From Minisyncoccota bacterium (GTDB taxonomy: Bacteria > Patescibacteriota > Minisyncoccia > Minisyncoccales > UBA5738): a stretch of DNA of 5,442 bases. Below, in pieces: positions 1 to 5,297 of the stretch (positions are counted from its first letter, which is position 1; the number at the start of each line of letters is the position of its first letter). The DNA lies in the NCBI GenBank assembly GCA_025453415.1, contig JALOQL010000075.1, positions 1 through 5,442 on the forward strand, written 5' to 3'. Both the position numbers and the translations under genes were made by a program. Below the pieces are notes generated by a model, which saw only the letters and a list, made by a program, of their open reading frames with translations, searched no databases and had not been told where the DNA came from.

Positions 1-209
1 GAGCCTTTGAAGATCGTGATCTTGTCGGGCAGACGCATCGTGTCGTTTTTGCCCCATTGATTTTCCGGAATACCCTGGTAAAGCCCCAAAAGGCTTTTGT
101 GCTCTTTTTCCTCGATCACGATCGCGACGTTTACCATCGCTTGCCTTATATTATCGGGCAAACCTTCAACGGCCTGCGCCACAAGTTTTTCGAATTCATC
201 GATAATCAT
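1..209 (-). CDS. Zincin-like metallopeptidase family protein (N-terminal part, runs off left edge)
   Basis: The minus strand from the ATG at 209-207 is open to the window edge, giving 69 residues that begin MIIDEFEKLVAQAVEGLP and include VAIVIEEK, LLGLYQGIPENQWG and LPDKITIFKG. This order (acidic N-terminal helix, V-VVIE strand, LLGLY-G-P loop, LPD-I-IF strand) matches the small minimal-zincin family PF06262. Members are usually about 110-140 residues, so roughly half is visible. The HExxH zinc site lies in the C-terminal half and falls outside the window, so catalytic competence cannot be judged. The physiological substrate of this family is unknown to me. There is no Shine-Dalgarno; the leader just before ATG is A-rich (aacaaaaaagc). 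It is divergent from the surface-protein gene at 283. The family assignment rests on motif resemblance and is fairly strong; the plus-strand open frame over the same bases is its antisense shadow. Confidence 0.82.
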   Translation of the reverse strand, partial: MIIDEFEKLVAQAVEGLPDNIRQAMVNVAIVIEEKEHKSLLGLYQGIPENQWGKNDTMRLPDKITIFKG

Positions 210-219
210 GCTTTTTTGT

Positions 220-240
220 TTGACGCTATAGCGCCGTCAA
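220..240. promoter_or_regulatory. Palindromic element in divergent intergenic region (possible operator)
   Basis: Arms ttgacg (220-225) and cgtcaa (235-240) form a 6-bp inverted repeat. Nested inside is the perfect 10-bp palindrome cgctatagcg at 224-233. It lies in the 73 bp between two divergent genes, where a regulator could affect both. No recognisable factor family is assigned. A role as operator is inference; the dyad symmetry is directly visible. Confidence 0.35.
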
Positions 241-253
241 GTCCGATTATGTT

Positions 254-270
254 ATTATAAATAATAGAAT
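254..270. promoter_or_regulatory. AT-rich divergent promoter candidates (-10 hexamers on both strands)
   Basis: On the minus strand attata at 254-259 reads TATAAT, a consensus -10 that would start a ~38-nt leader for the metallopeptidase. On the plus strand TATAAA (256-261) and TAGAAT (265-270) each match five of six -10 bases and would give a very short leader for the gene at 283. None has a convincing -35 at 16-18 bp, and AT-rich DNA yields such hexamers by chance. Confidence 0.3.
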
Positions 271-282
271 AACAAGCAAAAA

Positions 283-1551
283 ATGAAAAACGACCTCCGA
301 AAAACGTTTGCGTTATGCGTTGGCGTCCTGTCGATGTCGCTGTTGATAGCGTACATCACCTCCGCTTGGATCGAGCCGACTCTTTCGCCCACGAACGGCA
401 GCATCAACGCGCCGCTCAACACCGGATCGGTCATACAGAGTAAAGCCGGCGGTTTGAACATCGGCGGCAATGTGGGCATCGGCACTACCGGCCCGACGCA
501 AAAGCTTGACGTAAACGGCTATGTCAAGGGACGTTCCGGTCTCTGTATCGGCGATAATTGCTGCGACAATTGGACCGACTGCGTTGCCCTTGGTGGCGGA
601 AGCTGCAAAGCGGTCGGCCAGGCTTGCGCATCCGGATCGGAATGTTGCACCAATCTGTGTTCAAACAATACTTGCGCCAATCCCAGTAGCTGCAAAGCGG
701 TCGGCCAGGCTTGCGCGGGCAATGGAGAATGCTGCACCAGTTCGTGCGTGGGCGGAACCTGCGCCAGCTCCAGCGGCGGACCCAGCTGCAAGACAACCGA
801 CCAGGTCTGCACCACGAATACCGATTGCTGTTCGAGCAGCTGCGCCGGCGGCACTTGCCAGCCCGATCCCCTGGTGGTCAACTGCAACAGCGCAAACCTT
901 GGCGCGGGAATAAAAAAAATCTTCGTCACCGGGCCGTATATCGCGACCGACATCGGCACCGACGCAAAAGCAAATGATTTCTGCTCGAGCGTGGGCGGCG
1001 GCAGATATAAAGCACTGGTTTACGTGGGAGGAGAGCTTCCGTCGGCAAAACTACCCGCCAGCAACGAGTTTTGGAATTGCGCGCAGGTGAGCACGGGAAG
1101 CAACCAATGCGTCTGCAACCGGGTGGCGCGGCACAAGCTTGATCTCTTCACCGACAAAGGCGGCGGCAGTTATCTTTTATCGCCCATCATCGGCACGGAA
1201 TCGGGCACCAAAATGTCGGGGGTGCGGGTTTGGACCAATTTCCGCCCCGACGGCACCGGCGGCACAATCCAGCTCGATTCTTCCACTTTCGGATCAACGG
1301 GGGGATGCTATCCCAGCGGCTACCAGCCATGCTACTTCAGCGGGTACTCGAGCAATTCCTGCTACTCCTACTGGTGCCAGGGATGCAACAGTTCGGGCGG
1401 CTGCGGCGTCAGGTGTCATAGCGTGCAAACATGGTATGGCCTCACGTCGGCAACCGACATGCAATGGTCGTACGTCAACGACGCCACGAACATGCTCAAT
1501 AACACCAATTGCTTGGGTTATTCGAGGGCAATCTACTGCGTGCAACAATAA
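283..1551 (+). CDS. Cysteine-rich membrane-anchored surface protein: three knottin-like repeats and a DUF1554-like C-terminal domain
   Basis: This is a 422-residue extracellular protein of unknown function. Residues 1-28 are a short basic head (KNDLRK) and a hydrophobic segment (about 8-28), acting as anchor or uncleaved signal. Residues 35-83 carry PTNGSINAPLNTG and NVGIGTTGPTQKLDVNGYVKG, a module I know from Patescibacteria surface and pilus-like proteins and from phage tail proteins. Residues 108-131, 137-160 and 169-192 are three six-cysteine repeats, each with spacing C-x6-C-x5-CC-x3-C-x4-C. Residues about 211-422 resemble DUF1554 (PF07588): KIFVTG, a GG-YKALV strand, SPIIGTESGT, VRVWT-F-PDGTGG, and a closing AIYCVQQ. 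A cysteine/tyrosine/glycine-rich insert occupies 341-380. Of 422 residues, 37 are cysteine, implying folding outside the cytoplasm with disulfides. C12 sits inside the hydrophobic core and does not look like a lipobox. The leader is aacaagcaaaaa with no Shine-Dalgarno. The gene is followed 16 bp later by a second anchored protein. Domain calls come from motif reading; the DUF1554 call is the less certain. Confidence 0.85.
   Translation: MKNDLRKTFALCVGVLSMSLLIAYITSAWIEPTLSPTNGSINAPLNTGSVIQSKAGGLNIGGNVGIGTTGPTQKLDVNGYVKGRSGLCIGDNCCDNWTDCVALGGGSCKAVGQACASGSECCTNLCSNNTCANPSSCKAVGQACAGNGECCTSSCVGGTCASSSGGPSCKTTDQVCTTNTDCCSSSCAGGTCQPDPLVVNCNSANLGAGIKKIFVTGPYIATDIGTDAKANDFCSSVGGGRYKALVYVGGELPSAKLPASNEFWNCAQVSTGSNQCVCNRVARHKLDLFTDKGGGSYLLSPIIGTESGTKMSGVRVWTNFRPDGTGGTIQLDSSTFGSTGGCYPSGYQPCYFSGYSSNSCYSYWCQGCNSSGGCGVRCHSVQTWYGLTSATDMQWSYVNDATNMLNNTNCLGYSRAIYCVQQ
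601..716 (+). repeat. 29-bp exact direct DNA repeat inside the surface-protein gene
   Basis: Positions 601-629 and 688-716 are identical over 29 bases, starting agctgcaaagcggtcggc. The offset is 87 bp, exactly 29 codons, so the copies are in frame and encode the same SCKAVGQACA start of repeats 1 and 2. Identity at synonymous positions suggests recent duplication or gene conversion between the two units. Confidence 0.9.
604..858 (+). repeat. Three in-frame six-cysteine (inhibitor-cystine-knot-like) repeats
   Basis: Units lie at 604-675, 691-762 and 787-858 and encode 24 residues each from first to last cysteine, separated by 5 and 8 residues. All three have exactly the same spacing, C-x6-C-x5-CC-x3-C-x4-C. 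The cysteine order C-C-CC-C-C is the classical knottin framework seen in conotoxins and spider toxins. Similar CC-containing short repeats also occur in bacterial surface proteins, so this shows fold resemblance, not toxin activity. Units 1 and 2 share CKAVGQACA; unit 3 is more diverged (CKTTDQVCT). Confidence 0.85.
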
Positions 1552-1567
1552 TTACCAATAAAAAAAC

Positions 1568-2068
1568 ATGCAAGACGAAAAATTGAGCGTCTGGCTCGGA
1601 TTTCTCGCCGCCGGCAACATTTTATCTCTGATCCTGATTTTGGGAACCATCTATCACATAACCACGAAAACAACCGCCGGTCCGGACGGAAAGCCTTTGC
1701 CTAAAGAAATAACCACCAAAGTTCCGGAAGCGCTCGAGGTTAAAAACGACACCGAATTATCGGAAGGGGCGAAAAGCGGCATCTATTCCCTGAAAATAAC
1801 CGATACCGGGTTTAAGCCCGAAGGGTTGAACGCCCTGGCAAGCGAAAACCTCGAGATCGAGGTCGCCAATAACGGAAGCGACCCTTATGCTTTTGAAATG
1901 AAAAGCCTCGGCATCAAAGCAACAACGATCGATCCCGGAGAAACCAAAACATTCTCGGTCCAATCGCCCGCCGACATCAGACAAGAAACAGGATTTGCCT
2001 ACAAGGCAACGGCGGCCGGATCGGGTAAAACAATCGAAGGCGTTTTGATATTCACAAAAAAACAATAA
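1568..2068 (+). CDS. Membrane-anchored cupredoxin-like domain protein without copper ligands
   Basis: This is a 166-residue protein. Residues 1-7 are polar and 8-29 form a hydrophobic anchor (VWLGFLAAGNILSLILILGT), followed by a charged Pro/Lys-rich linker to about residue 70. Residues 72-163 read as a beta-sandwich: YSLKITDTGFKPE, LEIEVANNGSDPYAFEM, TTIDPGETKTFSV, FAYKATAAG and GVLIF. This is the strand order of small cupredoxin-like domains (plastocyanin or EfeO-type). In copper-binding members a His follows the N-x-x-D/S loop and a Cys/His/Met set sits near the C-terminus. Here that loop is NNGSDPYAFEM, and the domain contains no Cys or His, so type 1 copper binding is not expected. A structural or adhesion role outside the membrane is inference. 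The ATG is 16 bp after the stop of the preceding gene, behind taaaaaaac, so the two are probably co-transcribed. The transcript ends at the terminator at 2088. The cupredoxin call could instead be another Ig-like sandwich. Confidence 0.75.
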   Translation: MQDEKLSVWLGFLAAGNILSLILILGTIYHITTKTTAGPDGKPLPKEITTKVPEALEVKNDTELSEGAKSGIYSLKITDTGFKPEGLNALASENLEIEVANNGSDPYAFEMKSLGIKATTIDPGETKTFSVQSPADIRQETGFAYKATAAGSGKTIEGVLIFTKKQ

Positions 2069-2087
2069 CCGGAACAACCGCTCTTGG

Positions 2088-2127
2088 AAACAAAAAAACC
2101 GCATCACACTAAGCGGTTTTTTTGTTT
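2088..2127. terminator. Bidirectional intrinsic terminator between convergent genes
   Basis: The arms aaacaaaaaaaccgc (2088-2102) and gcggtttttttgttt (2113-2127) are perfectly complementary over 15 bp around a 10-nt loop. Each strand therefore has a short GC stem (ccgc/gcgg) followed by a T tract. It ends the plus-strand surface-gene pair (stop at 2068) and the minus-strand group. The right arm is also coding: it specifies the last residues NKKTA of the uracil-DNA glycosylase, whose TAG stop (2111-2109) lies in the loop. Confidence 0.9.
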
Positions 2128-2699
2128 AAAAGACCCGTAAAATCACGTTCCAGGGTCTTTTTGAATTTCTGGAACCGGATACCCGCGGCCGGATGGTAAG
2201 AAATAAAATAGCTCCTCCCCTCTTTTTCCCGCCATTGGCCGCGCCAATCGGCGAATTTATCCTTGGGGAAAAAAACCTTGAACGCGCAGTCTCCCAGCAG
2301 GATGATTTTTTTTGCGCCGACCAGCTCGATCTGTTTTCGCAGATAGGGGTCGCAGACGGCGACCTCGTAGGGTTTGGGTTTGCGGTTGAGCGGCGGTGTG
2401 GGCAAACACTTTACGATCGAAGTAATGAAAGTATCTTTTTGGCGGTCGATACCGGCCAACTCCAACAGCTCGGTCAACAGTTTGCCGGCCCGGCCGATGA
2501 ACGGCCTGCCGGTGACATCCTCATTGGCGCCCGGCCCCTGGCCGATAACAAAAAACCTGGCGCCGATCCTGCCTTCGCCGGGAACCGCCCGTTTGCGGGT
2601 TTTCGCCAAGCGGCATTTTTGGCAAATACTTATTTGGCGGGCAAGTTGTTCCAATTCTTTTTCCCTTTTTCCGATTTCAATTTCTGTGATTTTAGACAT
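2109..2699 (-). CDS. Uracil-DNA glycosylase, family 4 type (Fe-S cluster)
   Basis: This enzyme excises uracil from DNA as the first step of base excision repair in the cytoplasm. The protein is 196 residues, normal for family 4. Four cysteines sit where this family holds its 4Fe-4S cluster: C26-x2-C29 (ICQKCRLAKTRKRAVPGEG), C98 (SIVKCLPTPPLNRKP) and C116 (EVAVCDPYLRKQIE). Motif 1 is GQGPGANEDVTGRPFIGRAG (53-72), motif 2 includes the NR of PPLNRKP (105-106), and motif 3 is HPAA (169-172). Most family members have GEGPG or GEAPG, so Gln54 replaces a conserved Glu; Glu60 of the same motif is retained. The start is behind ttaccaaaa, with no Shine-Dalgarno. It lies 73 bp downstream of metK on the same strand and may share its transcript. 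Its last codons form one arm of the terminator. Family 5 or UdgX are alternatives, but UdgX's characteristic insertion after motif 1 is absent. Confidence 0.9.
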   Translation of the reverse strand: MSKITEIEIGKREKELEQLARQISICQKCRLAKTRKRAVPGEGRIGARFFVIGQGPGANEDVTGRPFIGRAGKLLTELLELAGIDRQKDTFITSIVKCLPTPPLNRKPKPYEVAVCDPYLRKQIELVGAKKIILLGDCAFKVFFPKDKFADWRGQWREKEGRSYFISYHPAAGIRFQKFKKTLERDFTGLLNKKTA

Positions 2700-2772
2700 T
2701 TTTGGTAAATAAATCTGCTTGGCGTCCGGTATGCCAGCTTTCCTTTCTGGGCGTTGTTGGAAGAATAATTCT

Positions 2773-3942
2773 TCATTTGATCTTGGAAACTTTAGCCGCT
2801 TCTTTTTGCAAGTCTTTTATCTTATCGGTTTTTTCCCAAGTGAATTCGGGTTCCGGCCGGCCGAAGTGGCCGTAGTTGGAAGTTTTGCGGTAAATGGAGC
2901 GCGAAAGTTTGAGCTGGCGGATCATCCCGCCCGGCGAAAGGTCAAAAACTTTTCCGGCGGCTCTTTCCAAAACCCCTTCATCGATCTTATTCGTTCCGAA
3001 AGTTTCGACGCTGAACTCCACTGGCCGCGTGTCGCCGATGATATAGGCCAAGCGCACAAAGCATTCGTCGGCCAGATCGGCGGCCACGATGTTTTTGGCG
3101 ATATACCGGGCCATGTACGCCCCGGCGCGGTCGATCTTGGTCGCGTCCTTGCCTGAAAAGCTGCTGCCCCCGCTGGGCACCGTGCTGCCGTAGGCATCGG
3201 TGATAATCTTGCGGCCGGTCGCGCCGGTATCCGCCGCCGGGCCGCCGATAACAAACCGGCCCCGATGGTTGACGAAAATCTTGGTCTGCTTATCCAAAAA
3301 CGCGGCACAGACCGGCTTAATAACTTTATCGATGATATCTTGCCGTATTTTTGCCGGGGCGACATTGGGATCATGCTGGGCCGAGATCACCACGTTGTCC
3401 AGCCGGAATGCGGCATTATTCCGGTATTCCATAGTAAGCTGGCATTTTCCGTCGGGCCTCAAATATCCCAAAACTTTTTTCTTGCGGACATCCGCCAGCT
3501 TGGCCGCGAGCTTTTGTGCCATCGCGTGCGCCAGCGGTATCATTTCCGGAGTTTCCCGGCACGCGTAGCCCACCGACACCCCCTGGTCGCCGGCCCCTTG
3601 TTTTTTGCTGCCGGCGCGGCGTACCAGGCGCCCGACATCCGCCGACTGGCGGTTGACCGCGTTCATGATCGCGGTATTTTTATGGCAAAAACCGTATCCT
3701 TCCTTGTCATAACCGATATCTTTGATCACCTTGCGGATCAGGCCGTTGTAATCGACCCATGCCATGCTGTTGATCTCGCCCCCGACCACGACATAATTAT
3801 TGCCCACCATGATCTCGCAGGAGCATTTGCCGTATTTATCCTGCTTGATGATCTCGTCCAAAATCGCGTCGGCGATCTGGTCGGCGATCTTGTCCGGGTG
3901 CCCTTCGGTCACGGCTTCGGCGGTTATAAGAAAACGTCGCAT
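2773..3942 (-). CDS. metK: S-adenosylmethionine synthase (methionine adenosyltransferase)
   Basis: This cytoplasmic enzyme makes S-adenosylmethionine from ATP and methionine, with release of phosphate and diphosphate, supplying methyl groups to RNA, DNA and protein methylases. At 389 residues it is full length for the bacterial family (about 380-400). Visible motifs are TAEAVTEGHPDKIADQIADA (7-26, with His15 and Asp17), the methionine/ATP loop GAGDQG (116-121), LRPDGK (161-166), TGRKIITDAYG (242-252) and FSGKDATKIDR (262-272, Lys265, Lys269, Asp271). The active-site His, Asp, Arg and Lys residues known from E. coli MetK all have counterparts. Three small departures from the usual consensus are TAEA for TSES, GPAADTGATGRK for GP-GDAGLTGRK and GGSSFSGKDATK for GGGAFSGKDPTK. 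It begins MRRFLITAEAV, as expected for the family, and no Shine-Dalgarno is seen. The long inverted repeat upstream ends 6 bp before its ATG. The gene ends in TGA, inside a small AT-rich hairpin. No SAM riboswitch was recognised. Confidence 0.96.
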   Translation of the reverse strand: MRRFLITAEAVTEGHPDKIADQIADAILDEIIKQDKYGKCSCEIMVGNNYVVVGGEINSMAWVDYNGLIRKVIKDIGYDKEGYGFCHKNTAIMNAVNRQSADVGRLVRRAGSKKQGAGDQGVSVGYACRETPEMIPLAHAMAQKLAAKLADVRKKKVLGYLRPDGKCQLTMEYRNNAAFRLDNVVISAQHDPNVAPAKIRQDIIDKVIKPVCAAFLDKQTKIFVNHRGRFVIGGPAADTGATGRKIITDAYGSTVPSGGSSFSGKDATKIDRAGAYMARYIAKNIVAADLADECFVRLAYIIGDTRPVEFSVETFGTNKIDEGVLERAAGKVFDLSPGGMIRQLKLSRSIYRKTSNYGHFGRPEPEFTWEKTDKIKDLQKEAAKVSKIK

Positions 3943-3948
3943 AAAATT

Positions 3949-4071
3949 TCGAATGTCGAATGTCGAAACAATATCGAAGCAAATTCAATAAATTCAAACC
4001 AATATTGCCTGTCCGGAATTCATTTGAAATCTATTTATTCATTCGATATTGTTTCGGATTTCGATATTCGA
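3949..4071. repeat. Long imperfect inverted repeat built on heptamer repeats, between the DUF763 gene and metK
   Basis: Arms at 3949-3978 and 4042-4071 are complementary at 26 of 30 positions, with a perfect 15-bp core (cgaaacaatatcgaa, 3964-3978; ttcgatattgtttcg, 4042-4056). A 63-nt centre contains a further weak stem around attcaaa (3992-3998) and tttgaaat (4023-4030). The outer parts of each arm are heptamer tandems: tcgaatg twice then tcgaaac on the left; tcggatt, tcgatat, tcgatat on the right. It fills most of the 142-bp gap. On the minus-strand transcript the hairpin would end 6 nt before the metK start codon. No flanking target duplication or transposase is visible. Such TTCGA-rich repeats are, in my recollection, common between genes of Patescibacteria. 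Confidence 0.75.
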
Positions 4072-4084
4072 TATTGAGTTTATT

Positions 4085-5263
4085 TTAGAAGGGGTAGGTT
4101 ACCGTTTCCAACCTCTCCTTGGCTTTATCGATCTCCCTTTGATTCATTTTACTCCGCGCGATGCCTTTTTCAATCGCGGCCAGCGTCCGGTCGTAGGTGG
4201 CGCGATCGACGGGAAACGGCGTCCCGTCCTTGCCGCCCACGGCAAAAGTGTACCGGGCGGGATCCTCATATGAAGGCTTGGCGCCGTAAACCAGTTCGGC
4301 CACCAGCGACAGCGCGCGGATGGTTTTGGGACCGATACCCTCCCCGGCCAACAGGTCGGTAAATCTTTTTGGCTCGAGGAAATGCGCCTTTTCAACGGTT
4401 TTCTTAAGCCGTTTCAAATCGAACTTTTCCGAAACCACCGGATGCCAGTGGAATTCCACATTATTGAGTTCCATGTCGGTAAATCCCGGTAAGCGGCCTT
4501 GCGCTCCCAAACTGCTCCCTGCCGGGCTGGATACCCGGGGCATTTCTTTGGCGTTCGCTTTGGCCAGGCTCTGGAAATTTTTCAGGAACGCCGCCGGCTC
4601 CTCCTTGACCAACCCGGCCGAAATTTCCTTGTTTTCATGGCTGTCTTTTGCGGTAAGGTTCAAAGGCTTCAAACGCAAGTCGCTGGCGATCCCCGAATGG
4701 GGCTCCTCGCAAAAATCGGTGACGCCGTCCGACAGCCAGTGGTATCGCCGCGCTTTTTGCGCGTCGATGTTCATCCCCTGCTGGACCACCGCCCACTTGC
4801 CCGAATTCGTGAACAAAAGATTGTGCGCGTAAATCGAAAATCCGTCCTGGACCAGGCTTGAATCGACCTTGGCCGCCATCTTGCTGGCGTTAACCAGGTT
4901 TGCGGTTTTAATTTCATCCCAGCCCATCTTTTCGCCCCATTTTTGCGTTTCTTCGGGAGTATTGCGCGATACGCGCTTACCGCCGCAGACGTAAAATCCC
5001 AACTCCGGCTCCAATCCGCGCACCGCCTCCTTCAACGCGCCCATCGTGGTCACGGTCAGGCCGGAAGAGTTCCAGTCGAAACCCATAACGCACCCCAGCG
5101 ACTGGAACCATACCGGGTCCGACAACCGCTTGAGCATTTCTTCGGGCCCGAATTCTTCGACAATGGCAACCGTAATACCCCGCCCCAAGCGGGTCATCCT
5201 TTCAAAAAGCCAGCGGGGGCACCGCCCGTAATCCAACGGCACTGTGGCAACTCCGGTCCGCAT
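4085..5263 (-). CDS. DUF763 family protein, function unknown
   Basis: The 392-residue protein matches the conserved DUF763 family (PF05559), known mostly from archaea and scattered bacteria. Diagnostic stretches are RTGVATVPLDYGRCPRWLFE (2-21), EEFGPEEMLKRLSDPVWFQS (36-55), LGCVMGFDWNSSGLT (56-70, continuing to GALKEAV), the lysine/arginine region GGKRVSRNTPEE (94-105), GKWAVVQQGMN (155-165), DGVTDFCEEPHSGI (179-192), and a C-terminal part with LLAGEGIGPKTIRALSLVAE (304-323) followed by YEDPARYTFAVGGKDGTPFP. The LLAGEGIGPKTIRAL segment looks like a helix-hairpin-helix DNA-binding motif, so a nucleic-acid role is plausible but inferred; I know of no assigned reaction. Its length fits the family. 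The MRTGV start is the usual family N-terminus. A consensus-like promoter sits immediately upstream and places transcription near the ATG itself. It is the first gene of a same-strand series with metK (142-bp gap) and the uracil-DNA glycosylase. Confidence 0.9.
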   Translation of the reverse strand: MRTGVATVPLDYGRCPRWLFERMTRLGRGITVAIVEEFGPEEMLKRLSDPVWFQSLGCVMGFDWNSSGLTVTTMGALKEAVRGLEPELGFYVCGGKRVSRNTPEETQKWGEKMGWDEIKTANLVNASKMAAKVDSSLVQDGFSIYAHNLLFTNSGKWAVVQQGMNIDAQKARRYHWLSDGVTDFCEEPHSGIASDLRLKPLNLTAKDSHENKEISAGLVKEEPAAFLKNFQSLAKANAKEMPRVSSPAGSSLGAQGRLPGFTDMELNNVEFHWHPVVSEKFDLKRLKKTVEKAHFLEPKRFTDLLAGEGIGPKTIRALSLVAELVYGAKPSYEDPARYTFAVGGKDGTPFPVDRATYDRTLAAIEKGIARSKMNQREIDKAKERLETVTYPF

Positions 5264-5269
5264 GAATGT

Positions 5270-5297
5270 ATCTTAAAGCTCAAATCCCAAATGTCAA
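5270..5297 (-). promoter_or_regulatory. Candidate sigma-70-like promoter for the DUF763 gene, possibly leaderless
   Basis: On the minus strand a perfect -35 TTGACA (5297-5292) is followed after 16 bp by TAAGAT (5275-5270), which matches four of six -10 bases. Only six bases separate the -10 from the ATG at 5263-5261, so a start 7 nt after the -10 falls on the A of ATG. This would give a leaderless mRNA, consistent with the missing Shine-Dalgarno. The motif lies in repeat-like CAAAT/TGTCA-rich DNA, so chance is possible. Confidence 0.45.

Noticed and set aside
57..260. Plus-strand 67-codon open frame over the metallopeptidase
   Set aside because: It is antisense to the recognisable zincin-family N-terminus and resembles no family.
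316..318. Cys12 of the surface protein as a lipoprotein lipidation site
   Set aside because: It sits early in the hydrophobic core (TFALCVGV) without a proper lipobox after a full hydrophobic stretch.
604..858. Possible CRISPR-like or satellite repeat
   Set aside because: The repeats are in frame, encode equal cysteine spacing and lie inside a long gene; only one 29-bp stretch is identical.
2760..2774. Small palindrome gaagaataattcttc at the metK stop codon
   Set aside because: It is a 7-bp AT-rich stem with a 1-nt loop and no T tract, too weak to call a terminator.
3265..4077. 270-codon plus-strand open frame opposite metK
   Set aside because: It runs antisense to clear S-adenosylmethionine synthase motifs; its length comes from the GC-rich codon pattern of metK.
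3943..4084. SAM riboswitch upstream of metK
   Set aside because: The region forms one long AT-rich inverted repeat and shows none of the conserved SAM-I/II/III cores I would recognise.
4499..4861. Plus-strand open frames opposite the DUF763 gene (also 4320-4832 and 4943-5308)
   Set aside because: They are antisense shadows of a conserved protein with family-wide motifs.
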